A stretch of 64,000 nucleotides of DNA from Noviherbaspirillum aerium (GTDB lineage Bacteria; Pseudomonadota; Gammaproteobacteria; Burkholderiales; Burkholderiaceae_D). The position numbers and the translations under genes are program-made. Positions 1 through 9,860 of this stretch are shown in pieces. How positions within the stretch are numbered: the first letter of the stretch is position 1; the number at the start of each line of letters is the position of its first letter. The stretch is taken from contig NZ_VFAH01000005.1 of the NCBI RefSeq assembly GCF_008929045.1, positions 124,001 to 188,000 on the forward strand, written 5' to 3'. The notes beneath the pieces are model-generated. The model was not told where the DNA came from and did no database searches. It saw only the letters and a list, made by a program, of their open reading frames with translations.

Positions 1-665
1 CGCGCATGGCGCGCACCGCAAGGCGGCCGATGGCCCGCGGCGAAATCACCGTGGCGCAGACGCTGGTCTTTTCCGGCGTGATCGGCGGCGCCGGGATGTG
101 GATTCTTTTCAATTTTGTCAATCCGTTGACGATGTGGCTGACTTTCGCCACTTTCGTCGGCTACGCTGTGATTTACACAATGCTGCTCAAGCCGGCGACA
201 CCGCAGAACATCGTGATCGGCGGACTTTCCGGCGCCATGCCGCCGGCGCTCGGATGGGCTGCTGTCGCCAATGATGTACCGATGCAGGCCTGGATCCTGG
301 TGCTGATCATTTTCGTCTGGACGCCGCCGCACTTCTGGGCGCTCGCCCTGTACCGCCGGGATGATTATGCAAAATCCGGTTTGCCGATGCTGCCGGTGAC
401 CCATGGGCTGAAGTTCACCCAGTTCCATATCTGGCTGTATACCATTGCCCTGGTGGCCACCACGATGCTGCCTTTCGCAGTGCAGATGAGCGGCCTTATC
501 TATCTCGCCAGCGCCGTGGTGCTCGGGGTGATCTTCCTTTGGTACGCATGGCAGATCTATCGTCACTACACCGACCTGATCGCACGCAAGACCTTCGCCT
601 ATTCGATCATCTACCTGTCGCTTCTGTTTGTCGCGCTGCTGGTCGATCACTACCTGAAAATCTGA
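1..665 (+). CDS. ctaB: Protoheme IX farnesyltransferase (heme O synthase), 3' part
   Basis: Transfers a farnesyl group to heme b to make heme O for cytochrome oxidase; an integral membrane UbiA-family prenyltransferase. The reading frame is open to the left edge, so the N-terminus is missing. The visible part opens with MART-x-RRP, the tail of the first Asp-rich motif of this family. It also carries the second motif region ([16 protein letters not shown]) and about six hydrophobic helices, and ends in a basic short tail. The Met at base 6 is internal, not the start. One base separates the stop from a SCO1-type gene, so the two probably form a cytochrome oxidase assembly operon with genes lying outside the window. 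Confidence 0.95.
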   Translation, partial: RMARTARRPMARGEITVAQTLVFSGVIGGAGMWILFNFVNPLTMWLTFATFVGYAVIYTMLLKPATPQNIVIGGLSGAMPPALGWAAVANDVPMQAWILVLIIFVWTPPHFWALALYRRDDYAKSGLPMLPVTHGLKFTQFHIWLYTIALVATTMLPFAVQMSGLIYLASAVVLGVIFLWYAWQIYRHYTDLIARKTFAYSIIYLSLLFVALLVDHYLKI

Positions 666-666
666 T

Positions 667-1296
667 ATGCCAAATCGAATTCCGCGACGCGTCGCAGCAC
701 TTATCCTCGCCAGTGCCGGCCTCCTGCTCTCCGCCTGCGACAAGCAGAGCGAAGGAGGCCAGATGCTGCTGTCTCCGGTGCAGTCCAGCTTCAAGAATAC
801 GGACGTGACCGGACTGGAGTACGCCAAGGATTTCTCGCTTCCCGATTTCACTGGCAAGACACGCACGCTGGCCGAATTCAAGGGGAAGGCGGTGGTCGTC
901 TTCTTTGGCTATACCCAGTGTCCCGATGTCTGTCCGACCACCATGACGGAAATGGCCAACGTGATGCAGCAGCTCGGACCGCAGGCCGACAAGGTTCAGG
1001 TCATTTTCATCACGGTGGACCCGGAGCGTGATACGCCGGAGCTGCTCTCGAAGTATGTGCCGGCATTCGACAAGCGCTTCATCGGACTCGTCGGCGACAA
1101 GGCCGCTACGGAAAAGGTGGCCAAGGACTTCAAGGTGTTTTATCAGAAGGTGCCGGGCAAGGAGCCGGGCAGCTACACGGTGGACCATACCGCCGGCAGC
1201 TATGTGTTTGACCCGCAGGGACGCATCAGGCTGTTCGTCAGGCATGGCCAAGGGACGGAACCCATCGTGCATGACTTGAAACAGCTGTTGTCATGA
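667..1296 (+). CDS. SCO1/SenC/PrrC family copper chaperone lipoprotein
   Basis: Predicted to deliver copper to the CuA/CuB site of cytochrome c oxidase, acting from the outer face of the inner membrane. It is 209 residues long. The N-terminal signal ends in a lipobox (LLSAC, Cys24). A thioredoxin-like fold follows with the copper-binding CPDVC motif (Cys85, Cys89) and the distal conserved His in VDHTAGS (about residue 176). The start lies one base after the ctaB stop, supporting co-transcription. A hairpin with a T-run about 90 bases downstream should end the transcript. The family assignment is secure; whether the protein also acts as a redox sensor cannot be judged. Confidence 0.93.
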   Translation: MPNRIPRRVAALILASAGLLLSACDKQSEGGQMLLSPVQSSFKNTDVTGLEYAKDFSLPDFTGKTRTLAEFKGKAVVVFFGYTQCPDVCPTTMTEMANVMQQLGPQADKVQVIFITVDPERDTPELLSKYVPAFDKRFIGLVGDKAATEKVAKDFKVFYQKVPGKEPGSYTVDHTAGSYVFDPQGRIRLFVRHGQGTEPIVHDLKQLLS

Positions 1297-1383
1297 CAGC
1301 CGCTCAGGCGCCAGTCACCCGAATGTGGCTTGATCAGTAAAGGGCAATACGCAAAGGGTAATAAAAGTTAAAGGCAAAAGAAA

Positions 1384-1407
1384 AGGCGCTCGGGTGAGCG
1401 CCTTTTT
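1384..1407. terminator. Bidirectional Rho-independent terminator between sco and rpoH
   Basis: An inverted repeat AGGCGCTC / GAGCGCCT with a 4-base loop, flanked by A-residues on the left and TTTTT on the right. It lies between two converging genes and can serve both. Confidence 0.85.
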
Positions 1408-1460
1408 GTTTCCTGCATCAGGTTCCGAGGTACGCCCCGGCTTCCCGTGCCGCTTTGGCT

Positions 1461-2357
1461 TCAGGCGTACGCCGCAAGCGTACCTTTCATCTTCTTCAAT
1501 GCCGCGCTTTCGATCTGGCGAATGCGTTCAGCCGATACGCCGAATTCGTCAGCCAGTTCATGCAGCGTGGCGCCCGAACCATCGTCGCTTGCAAGCCAGC
1601 GAGCTTCCACGATCCGGCGGGAACGCGGATCCAGCTTGCCGAGCGCAGTCTCAAGACCTTCCGTCTGCAGACGGTCATACTGCTGCGCTTCCAGCGCCCG
1701 GGTAGGCTCCTGCGCATCGGAAGACAGGTAGGCGATCGGTGCAAACTTGTCGTCTTCATCATCGCTCGGCGCATCCAAGGCAATATCATGGCCCGACATT
1801 CGGGTTTCCATTTCAATCACTTCTTCGCGCTTGACGTTCAATGACTTGGCCAAGTCGTCCACCTGGGCCGGCGTCATCGCATCGAGGCCTTCCTTGTGAC
1901 TGCGCAGATTGAAGAACAGCTTGCGCTGTGCCTTGGTCGTTGCCACCTTGACCAGGCGCCAGTTCTTCAGAATGTACTCATGCATCTCCGCCTTGATCCA
2001 GTGCATTGCATAGGATACAAGCCTTACTCCCTGATCAGGATCGAAGCGCTTGACCGCTTTCATCAGGCCGATATTTCCTTCCTGAATCAGGTCGGCATGC
2101 GGCAATCCATAACCGAGATAACCACGCGCAATCGATACGACGAGCCGCAGGTGCGAAAGCACGAGCTTCTGTGCCGCGCCGAGATCATTCTTCTCACGGA
2201 ATTCGCGCGCGTATCGGGTTTCTTCCTCATGTGTGAGCATGGGGATGCGATTGACTGCGGAGATGTAAGCCTCGATGTTGCCAAGGTTGCCGGAGAACCC
2301 TAGCGTAAGCGCGTTGTTGCTTACCGGAACCAGTGCAGACTGTGCAGATGCTTTCAT
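1461..2357 (-). CDS. rpoH: RNA polymerase sigma-32 (heat shock sigma factor)
   Basis: Directs RNA polymerase to heat-shock promoters. The 298-residue protein has region 2 (LRLVVSIARGYLGYGLPH, DLIQEGNIGLMKAV), the hallmark RpoH box QRKLFFNLR just after it, and a C-terminal region 4 helix-turn-helix (LADEFGVSAERIRQIE). An upstream in-frame ATG would add 11 residues. The start chosen here (MKASAQ) has a strong Shine-Dalgarno AGGAG 5 bases before it. The gene follows ftsYEX, as in many proteobacteria. A perfect CIRCE operator lies 64 bases upstream of the start, so HrcA repression is likely in addition to the usual sigma-32 controls. Confidence 0.97.
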   Translation of the reverse strand: MKASAQSALVPVSNNALTLGFSGNLGNIEAYISAVNRIPMLTHEEETRYAREFREKNDLGAAQKLVLSHLRLVVSIARGYLGYGLPHADLIQEGNIGLMKAVKRFDPDQGVRLVSYAMHWIKAEMHEYILKNWRLVKVATTKAQRKLFFNLRSHKEGLDAMTPAQVDDLAKSLNVKREEVIEMETRMSGHDIALDAPSDDEDDKFAPIAYLSSDAQEPTRALEAQQYDRLQTEGLETALGKLDPRSRRIVEARWLASDDGSGATLHELADEFGVSAERIRQIESAALKKMKGTLAAYA

Positions 2358-2420
2358 CGTTTCTCCTTCCTTTGAGCGGCAACCGCCCAAGGCTGAACGG
2401 TCCGCTGTTTGAACGACATA

Positions 2421-2447
2421 TTAGCACTCCCTATTCAAGAGTGCTAA
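2421..2447. promoter_or_regulatory. CIRCE element (HrcA operator) upstream of rpoH
   Basis: A perfect TTAGCACTC-N9-GAGTGCTAA inverted repeat, matching the CIRCE consensus at all 18 arm positions and in spacer length. It sits in the leader/promoter region of rpoH, between rpoH and ftsX. In known systems HrcA binds this element and is released on heat or unfolded-protein stress. hrcA itself is not in the window. Confidence 0.95.
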
Positions 2448-2594
2448 TCGTGGTTCTCAACAACCATCATAGGGCCGTTCTATTGCAAATATGGAATAAC
2501 TCTCTAAGGAGACTTTAGGCCACGGCAGGAGCGGGAAGTTGCGAGGTATCAAATAAAAAAGCGGTGAATCGCAAAAAAGGGAACAAGCCGCCGG

Positions 2595-3518
2595 TTACGG
2601 CAGCTTCGCGAGATGACGCCTTACACAAAGCAGGGCACCGATCAGTCCTAATCCGGCACTCAGTGCAAGCAGCCCCAGCTGGGTTGCAGGATCCAGCGGA
2701 ACCAGGCGGAATTCGGATGCATAGAGCCTTGCAAACTCGGTGATGGCGTTGTTCAGTGGATTCAGGGCCAGTGCGACGGTGCACAATGCAACGGCGCCTG
2801 CCAGCAGGCCGAGCAGGCCGCCCGAATAGTAGAAAGGACGGCAAATGAAGGAGTTCGTCGCGCCGAACATCCGGGAAACGGCGATCTCTTCGCGTTGTGT
2901 CATGACTTGCAAACGAATGGTGTTGAACACCACGGCAACGACCACAACGCCGAGCGTGATTGCAAGAAACAGCAGAGCCAGGCGCAACACATGCATCAGC
3001 GCCGCCAGACGCTTGACCCACGCCGAATCGATCTGCACATACTCGACACCGGGAAGCGCCTTGAGCTTGGAGGCAAGCATTTCCACCCGCGCGGCATCCC
3101 CCGCATTCTGTACGCCGGACAACTTCAGCACATACGCATCGGGCAAGGGGTTCTCGCCCAGCGCCGTGATCGTGTCCGACAAGCCGGTTTTATCCTTCAG
3201 CAATACCAGTGCCTTTTCGCGCGGGATGAATTCCAACCGGCCAGCGCTTTGTGATGCCAGAACTACATTGCGAATCTGGGCCGCCAGCGCCGTCGAGCGC
3301 TCGCGAGGCGTATCCATCGACATGAAAATGCTGATTTCCGGCTCCACCGCCAGCTGTTCGGACACCGGCCGCACGTTTTCCAGCACCGTCAATCCGGCAA
3401 AGGGAAGGGCAAGGGCAATGGCCACCACCAGAACATTCAGGATGAAACTGCCCGCCGACGAGACGACATGACGAATGGCGTCGCCGAGCGCGGCAATATG
3501 CTGAGCAAGCCAGCTCAT
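2595..3518 (-). CDS. ftsX: Cell division protein FtsX
   Basis: Membrane subunit of the FtsEX complex, which couples ATP hydrolysis to activation of septal peptidoglycan hydrolases. The 307 residues fit the family layout: a cytoplasmic N-terminus, TM1 (about residues 25-45), a periplasmic domain of about 120 residues (to about residue 165), then three TMs with the conserved cytoplasmic loop QREEIAVSRMFGAT. Its start overlaps the ftsE stop by 4 bases (ATGA), indicating translational coupling. Confidence 0.95.
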   Translation of the reverse strand: MSWLAQHIAALGDAIRHVVSSAGSFILNVLVVAIALALPFAGLTVLENVRPVSEQLAVEPEISIFMSMDTPRERSTALAAQIRNVVLASQSAGRLEFIPREKALVLLKDKTGLSDTITALGENPLPDAYVLKLSGVQNAGDAARVEMLASKLKALPGVEYVQIDSAWVKRLAALMHVLRLALLFLAITLGVVVVAVVFNTIRLQVMTQREEIAVSRMFGATNSFICRPFYYSGGLLGLLAGAVALCTVALALNPLNNAITEFARLYASEFRLVPLDPATQLGLLALSAGLGLIGALLCVRRHLAKLP

Positions 3519-4201
3519 GGCAGGTCTCCCGTGGAGCCTGCCACCGCCCGACCGGAGACGACCCGTCCTTTTTCCAGCCGGATCACCCGTTGGGCTCCCT
3601 GCAGGATGGATTCGTCGTGCGTGGCGATCAGACAGGTGACGCCGGCTTCATGAAATGCCCGCAGCGCATCCATGACCTTGTCGGCGGTGCCGCGGTCCAA
3701 ATTGGCTGTCGGCTCGTCGGCAAGAATGATCTGCGGACGGTTGACGATCGCACGTGCGATCGCCACGCGCTGCTGCTCTCCGCCGGAGAGGGCAAGCGGT
3801 TCCGACGTGGCCTTGTCTTCCAGGCCAACACGTGAAAGCGCGGCACGCGCCCGCTTGTCGGCATCGATCCGGCTTGCGCCGGTCACCAGCAATGGAAGCA
3901 TGACATTGGCGAGGACGCTGCGGTCGTTGAGCAGGTTGGCCGGCTGGAACATCAGGCCAAGCTTGCGACGCAGGTAGGGAACGCCGGACGCGCCGAGCCG
4001 GCCGATATCCTGTCCGCTGACGGAAACCGTACCGGTGCTCGGGCGCTCCATGGCAGCGATCATCTTCAGCAAAGTGGACTTGCCGGCGCCTGACGGGCCG
4101 GAAAGATAAACCAGTTCGCCAGCGCCGATGGACAAATTGACATCGGACAGGGCGTCGCTACCCCCGCCGTATTGCTTGGAAACCTGGTGAAACTCGATCA
4201 T
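3515..4201 (-). CDS. ftsE: Cell division ATP-binding protein FtsE
   Basis: ABC-type ATPase partner of FtsX at the divisome. The 228-residue protein shows Walker A (GPSGAGKST), the Q-loop region (LGLMFQPANLL), the ABC signature (LSGGEQQRVAIARA), Walker B (ILADEPT) and the switch His (IATHDE). It overlaps ftsY upstream and ftsX downstream by 4 bases each, so ftsY-ftsE-ftsX reads as one coupled operon. Confidence 0.96.
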   Translation of the reverse strand: MIEFHQVSKQYGGGSDALSDVNLSIGAGELVYLSGPSGAGKSTLLKMIAAMERPSTGTVSVSGQDIGRLGASGVPYLRRKLGLMFQPANLLNDRSVLANVMLPLLVTGASRIDADKRARAALSRVGLEDKATSEPLALSGGEQQRVAIARAIVNRPQIILADEPTANLDRGTADKVMDALRAFHEAGVTCLIATHDESILQGAQRVIRLEKGRVVSGRAVAGSTGDLP

Positions 4202-5427
4202 GTCAGCAGCGCGTCGACAAACTCTTCTGCATTGAACGGCTGCAGATCCTCGATCTTTTCACCGACGCCGATGAAATACACGGGCACCGGACGCGTCTTT
4301 GCAATGGCCGCCAGGATGCCGCCCTTGGCGGTACCGTCGAGCTTGGTCACGACCAGTCCGGTCAGGCCAAGCGAGTCGTCGAAGGCCTTGACCTGGGCCA
4401 GCGCATTCTGGCCAGTGTTGCCGTCGATGACCAGGAGCACTTCATGGGGCGCCGACTCCATGCCCTTGCCGATCACCCGGCGCACCTTCTTCAATTCTTC
4501 CATCAGGTGCAACTGGGTCGGCAGGCGGCCGGCGGTATCGATCATCACGACATTGGTGCCGCGCGCGCGCGCCGACTGCACGGCATCGAAAGCGACCGCG
4601 GCCGGGTCGCCTGACTCCTGCGCGATCACCGAAACATTGTTGCGCTGCCCCCAGACTGCGAGCTGTTCCCGCGCTGCCGCTCTGAAAGTATCGCCGGCGG
4701 CCAGCAGCACCGACTGGCCATGCGACTGCAGATGCATCGCCAGCTTGCCGATCGTGGTGGTCTTGCCGGCACCGTTGACGCCGGCGATCATCATGACCAG
4801 CGGTTGATGGCGGCCGAGCACCAGCGGCTTCTGCAGCGGAGTCAGCAGGTCGACCAGCAAGGTACGCAGCGCGGCCTTGACCTGTGCCGCATCGGTCAGC
4901 TTCTCGCTCTTGACCTTTTTCTTCAACGCATCAAGGATGAATTGCGTTGCTTCCACTCCGGCATCGGAAACCAGCAATGCCGACTCGAGTTCCTCATACA
5001 GGTCGTCATCGATCTTGGCGCCGACAAACAGCGTCGTCAGGCTGGTCGAGGTTTTCGACAGGCCGGCCTTCAGGCGCTGCATCCATGACTGTCTTTCCTC
5101 GAGCGCTGCGGCCGGCGCCGGAATGATTTCGCCTTCCTCATCCGCAGCGTTCTCATCGCCAGCAACTACCGTTGACGGTTCCACAGCCGGGGGGGAGGGT
5201 GCAACGGCTGGAACATTCAGATCGGCCTGGTCGGCTGCCGGGGCGGCATCGCGCTTGAACAGGCCGAACCAGGACTTCTGTTCCGCAGGAGCCGTCGCCG
5301 GCGAGGACGCATCGGCATCGGCGCCGTCGTTGCCGGATGCAGTCGCCGAGTCCTTTGCTTCGTCCTGAGGCGCTGCATCGTGGGGAGCAGGGGTGTCTTT
5401 TGATTTTTTCTTGAAGAAACTAAACAT
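4198..5427 (-). CDS. ftsY: Signal recognition particle receptor FtsY
   Basis: SRP-dependent GTPase that docks ribosome-SRP complexes at the membrane for co-translational insertion. The 409 residues comprise a variable acidic, Ala/Pro-rich N-terminal A-domain (about residues 1-110) beginning MFSFFKKK, followed by the NG domain. Visible GTPase motifs are GVNGAGKTTTIGKLA, DTAGRLPT, TKLDGTAKGG and the closing GVGEKIEDLQPF. Upstream in-frame codons exist, but the MFSFFKKK start is typical of the family. There is no obvious Shine-Dalgarno. It is divergent from the M16 peptidase pair. Confidence 0.95.
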   Translation of the reverse strand: MFSFFKKKSKDTPAPHDAAPQDEAKDSATASGNDGADADASSPATAPAEQKSWFGLFKRDAAPAADQADLNVPAVAPSPPAVEPSTVVAGDENAADEEGEIIPAPAAALEERQSWMQRLKAGLSKTSTSLTTLFVGAKIDDDLYEELESALLVSDAGVEATQFILDALKKKVKSEKLTDAAQVKAALRTLLVDLLTPLQKPLVLGRHQPLVMMIAGVNGAGKTTTIGKLAMHLQSHGQSVLLAAGDTFRAAAREQLAVWGQRNNVSVIAQESGDPAAVAFDAVQSARARGTNVVMIDTAGRLPTQLHLMEELKKVRRVIGKGMESAPHEVLLVIDGNTGQNALAQVKAFDDSLGLTGLVVTKLDGTAKGGILAAIAKTRPVPVYFIGVGEKIEDLQPFNAEEFVDALLT

Positions 5428-5578
5428 CGGCACAGGAAAGGAAGGGCGGTCGGCATGCGGACAGCCGCATCGCCGAAAGAAGATACAATCGGAACCACAT
5501 CTCATGCGCGACATCGCAAATGCAACAGAATGCGTGTCGCTGCATCAAACAATTCCGTATTTTATCAGAGCACAGAAT

Positions 5579-6961
5579 ATGAAATTTCGGATCGCCTCAA
5601 TGCTGGCGGCATTGGCCATGTGTTGCTTTCACGGTTCCTCCGTGGCTGCCGAGACCAGTACCGCGCAGGAGTTCATGCTGGACAACGGCATGAAAATCAT
5701 CGTCAAGGAGGACCATCGGGCGCCTACCGTGGCACATATGATCTGGTACAAGGCCGGATCCATGGATGAGCAGAACGGCACCACCGGCTTGGCGCACGCG
5801 CTCGAGCACATGATGTTCAAGGGAACGAAAACGCTCAAGCCGGGCGAGTTCAGCCAGCGCGTGGCGGCGCTTGGCGGCCGGGAAAACGCCTTCACCAGCA
5901 AGGACTACACCGCGTATTACCAGCAGATCGAAAAGTCCAAGCTGGAAAACGTGATGGCGCTGGAAGCCGACCGCATGGCCAACCTGGTGTTCGACAAGGA
6001 CGAATTCGCCCGGGAAATCCGGGTCGTCATGGAGGAGCGCCGCTGGCGCACAGAGGACCAGCCGATTCCCCAGGTGTATGAAGTTCTCAATGCAACCGCG
6101 TTCATGGCGCATCCCTATCATCATCCCATCGTCGGCTGGATGGCCGATCTGCAGAGCATGACCGTGCAGGATGCCAAGAACTGGTATGACCGCTGGTATG
6201 CCCCGAACAATGCGGTCATGGTCGTGACCGGCGATGTGGATGCGAAGCAGGTGCTGGCGCTTGCGAAAAAGCACTTCGGCAAGATTGCGCGCAAGGCCGC
6301 CGTGCCGACCACCCGCCCGCAGGAGGAGCCGGAGCAGCGCGGCATGCGCCGCGTCGTCGTCAGGGCGCCGGCGGAAAACCCGTATGTCGTGCTGGCATTC
6401 AAGGTGCCGGCCCTGCGCGATGTCGAAAAGGACGATGAATCGCATGCGCTCGACGTGCTGGCTGCGATTCTCGATGGCTATGACAATGCCCGGCTGAATG
6501 CCAAACTGGTGCGCACCGACAAGGTCGCCAATTCGGTAGGGGCCGGTTATTCCAACGTGGCGCGCGGGCCCGTCACTTTCCTCCTTGACGGTACGCCGGC
6601 AAACGGCACAACCACCGAGCAGCTCGAAAAGCTGCTGCGCGCCGAAGTCGAGCGGATCGCGAAGGAGGGCATTTCGGAGCAGGAACTGAAAAGAGTGAAG
6701 GCCCAGCTCGTCGCTGGACAGATCTACAAGCGCGATTCCATCTTCGGCCAGGCGATGGAGATCGGCGTGATGGAAATGAGCGGCCTGTCGCATACCAAGA
6801 TCGACCGCGTCATCGAAAAGCTCAGGGCGGTCACCGCCGAACAGGTGCAGGCGGTCGCGCAGAAGTATTTCGGCGATGAAGCACTCACGGTTGCCACCCT
6901 GGTGCCCCTGCCGCTATCCGAAAAGAAAACCGCTCCGCCGCCGAAAGGCTTGCGTCACTAA
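5579..6961 (+). CDS. Periplasmic M16 family zinc metallopeptidase (catalytic subunit)
   Basis: A predicted processing protease of the pitrilysin/insulinase family. The 460-residue product has a Sec signal (MKFRIASMLAALAMCC to SVAAE), the inverted zinc motif HALEH (His73, Glu76, His77) and the distal Glu ligand in MEERR about 75 residues on. A second M16 domain follows (about residues 200-400). The start was chosen where the signal peptide begins; the frame is open further upstream. It is followed directly by a second M16 gene lacking the zinc motif, the usual two-subunit arrangement. Its substrate cannot be told from sequence. Confidence 0.92.
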   Translation: MKFRIASMLAALAMCCFHGSSVAAETSTAQEFMLDNGMKIIVKEDHRAPTVAHMIWYKAGSMDEQNGTTGLAHALEHMMFKGTKTLKPGEFSQRVAALGGRENAFTSKDYTAYYQQIEKSKLENVMALEADRMANLVFDKDEFAREIRVVMEERRWRTEDQPIPQVYEVLNATAFMAHPYHHPIVGWMADLQSMTVQDAKNWYDRWYAPNNAVMVVTGDVDAKQVLALAKKHFGKIARKAAVPTTRPQEEPEQRGMRRVVVRAPAENPYVVLAFKVPALRDVEKDDESHALDVLAAILDGYDNARLNAKLVRTDKVANSVGAGYSNVARGPVTFLLDGTPANGTTTEQLEKLLRAEVERIAKEGISEQELKRVKAQLVAGQIYKRDSIFGQAMEIGVMEMSGLSHTKIDRVIEKLRAVTAEQVQAVAQKYFGDEALTVATLVPLPLSEKKTAPPPKGLRH

Positions 6962-8310
6962 TGCCGGAAACCAACATGATGAAGCGATTTTTCCTAGTAT
7001 TGAGCCTGGCGTTTGTCGGCATCGCGCCGGCCCGCGCAGCCCTCCAGATCCAGTCCTGGACCCTGAACAATGGCGCCCGTGTCCTGTTCGTGGAAAGCCA
7101 TTCCATTCCGGTTCTCGACCTCAGCGTCGAATTCGATGCCGGTTCCCGGCGCGATCCCCAGGGCAAGGCCGGCGTTGCCGAACTGACCAATGCGATGCTT
7201 GCCCGCGGCTTGCGGGAATCGGCGGCCGCGGCCGCGTCGGGCGCGGAACCGGCGGTCAGCGAAGCGCAGATTTCCGACACGCTCGCCGATACCGCCGCGC
7301 AGCGCGGCGGCGGCGCGGGCGCGGACCGCGCGGGCGCCTCGCTGCGCACACTGGTGTCACAGCCCGAGCGCGACACCGCAGTGCGCCTGCTGGCGCGTAT
7401 CCTGGCGCATCCGAGTTTTCCGGAAAATCTGCTGGCGCGCGACAAGGCCCGTGTCATTGCCGCGATCCGGGAGGAGGACACCAAGCCGGAGGCGATCGGC
7501 AGCAAGGCATTCTGGCGCCTGATGTATCCAAGCCATCCCTACGGCCAGCAGCAGACGGTGCCATCGGTGGAGTCGATCACGCGTGACGATCTGGTGGCGT
7601 TTCACAATACCCACTATGTCGCGAACCGGGCGATCGTCTCCATCATCGGCGACATCAGCCGGGCTGAAGCCGATGCGATCGCCCAGCAGCTGACCGTGCG
7701 CCTGCCGCAGGGGGCGCCGTTGCCGGCGCTGCCGCCGGTCGAGCCGCCGCCGTCGCGCAACGAGAACATCGCGCATCCCGCTTCGCAGGCGCACATCCTT
7801 CTGGGCATGCCGGCAATCGCGCGCGGCGACCCGGATTATTTTCCGCTTCTGGTGGGCAATTACACGCTGGGCGGGGGCGGTTTCGTATCGCGGCTGACGC
7901 GCGAAGTCAGGGAAAAGCGTGGCCTGTCCTACAGCGTCTACAGCTATTTCAACCCGATGGCCCAACCGGGTCCCTTCCAGGCCGGCTTGCAGACGCAGAA
8001 GGATCAGGCAGGCAATGCGCTCAATGTGGTGCGCGATACAATCTCCGCCTTCCTGCGCGACGGGCCGACGGAACAGGAGCTCAAGGCCGCGAAGGACAAC
8101 CTGACCGGCGGGTTCGCGCTGCGGATCGATAACAACAAGAAGATTCTCGATAACATCGCCTCGATCGGCTTCTACAACCTGCCGCTGAACTATCTCGACA
8201 CCTGGACCGCCAATGTGGCCAAGGTGACTGCAGCCGACGTCAAGGCAGCATTCAATCGCAGGCTGGCGCTGGACAAGATGTCGACCGTGGTGGTGGGCAA
8301 TGGCCAGTAA
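6961..8310 (+). CDS. Periplasmic M16 family peptidase-like protein (non-zinc subunit)
   Basis: Partner of the preceding catalytic M16 subunit. It is 449 residues long with a signal peptide (MMKRFFLVLSLAFVGIAPARA). At the position of HxxEH there is ELTNAML, so no zinc site. The C-terminal half keeps the R/Y pair motif (EKRGLSYSVYSYF) typical of the substrate-binding subunit. An Ala-rich insert follows the degenerate motif (RESAAAAASGAEPAVSEA). The stop of the first gene and the ATG of this one share one base, so translation is coupled. The start could equally be the double Met five codons later. Confidence 0.9.
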   Translation: MPETNMMKRFFLVLSLAFVGIAPARAALQIQSWTLNNGARVLFVESHSIPVLDLSVEFDAGSRRDPQGKAGVAELTNAMLARGLRESAAAAASGAEPAVSEAQISDTLADTAAQRGGGAGADRAGASLRTLVSQPERDTAVRLLARILAHPSFPENLLARDKARVIAAIREEDTKPEAIGSKAFWRLMYPSHPYGQQQTVPSVESITRDDLVAFHNTHYVANRAIVSIIGDISRAEADAIAQQLTVRLPQGAPLPALPPVEPPPSRNENIAHPASQAHILLGMPAIARGDPDYFPLLVGNYTLGGGGFVSRLTREVREKRGLSYSVYSYFNPMAQPGPFQAGLQTQKDQAGNALNVVRDTISAFLRDGPTEQELKAAKDNLTGGFALRIDNNKKILDNIASIGFYNLPLNYLDTWTANVAKVTAADVKAAFNRRLALDKMSTVVVGNGQ

Positions 8311-8971
8311 GCCTCAGGGAACCGGCGGCAGGGGAAGCGCCAGGTCGTCGCCGCCCAGGTCCGGGCAGGGCGGTCCGGCGCGGCAGGTGCGCATCATCGG
8401 CGGGCAATGGAAGCGCACGCCGCTGCCGGTGCTCGATGCCGAAGGGCTGCGGCCCACACCGGACCGGGTGCGCGAGACGGTCTTCAACTGGCTGAATCAT
8501 CTGCTGGACGGCGCCTGGAACTCGGTCAAATGCCTCGATCTGTTCGCCGGAACGGGGGCGCTCGGCTTCGAGGCGGCCAGCCGCGGGGCGGCATCGGTCG
8601 TCATGATCGAGGGGAATGCGGCGGCGGTGCGGCAGCTGGAGGCCAATGCCGACAGGCTCAAGGCCGGTCAGGTGACGGTGCGCCGCGGCGACGCCTTGGC
8701 TTCCGTTCAGGCACTGGCGGCGCGCGGTGCGCGCTTCCAACTCATTTTTCTCGACCCGCCCTATCACCAGGACTGGCTCGTAAAAATACTGCCGTTGTGC
8801 AGCCAGCTATTGGCCGATGGCGGCTTGGTATATGCTGAAGCTGAAATGCCGCTTGATGGCGAGGAAACGCCCGACTGGCTGCAGGGCTGGACGGTCGCCA
8901 GGGCGGATAAGGCGGGCATGGTGTTCTACCACTTGCTGCATCGCAATAGTGCGCCCGAAATTGAGGCATAA
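8300..8971 (+). CDS. rsmD: 16S rRNA (guanine(966)-N(2))-methyltransferase
   Basis: Methylates G966 of 16S rRNA in the assembled 30S subunit using S-adenosylmethionine. The 223-residue protein has a basic, low-complexity N-terminal extension (about 25 residues), then RIIGGQWKRTPLPV, the SAM-binding loop DLFAGTGALGFEA and the catalytic motif IFLDPPY of N-methyltransferases. It overlaps the preceding M16 gene by 11 bases and is followed closely by coaD, a very common rsmD-coaD arrangement. Confidence 0.95.
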   Translation: MASKPQGTGGRGSARSSPPRSGQGGPARQVRIIGGQWKRTPLPVLDAEGLRPTPDRVRETVFNWLNHLLDGAWNSVKCLDLFAGTGALGFEAASRGAASVVMIEGNAAAVRQLEANADRLKAGQVTVRRGDALASVQALAARGARFQLIFLDPPYHQDWLVKILPLCSQLLADGGLVYAEAEMPLDGEETPDWLQGWTVARADKAGMVFYHLLHRNSAPEIEA

Positions 8972-9013
8972 TGCGCGTTCGAATTTTGTTTCGTTACTGG
9001 ACAGGGAGCCAAG

Positions 9014-9848
<835 letters not shown>

Positions 9849-9860
9849 GGCGAAAACGCT

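Noticed and set aside
607-1272. 221-codon minus-strand frame over sco
   Set aside because: Shadow frame; the SCO1 motifs on the plus strand are decisive.
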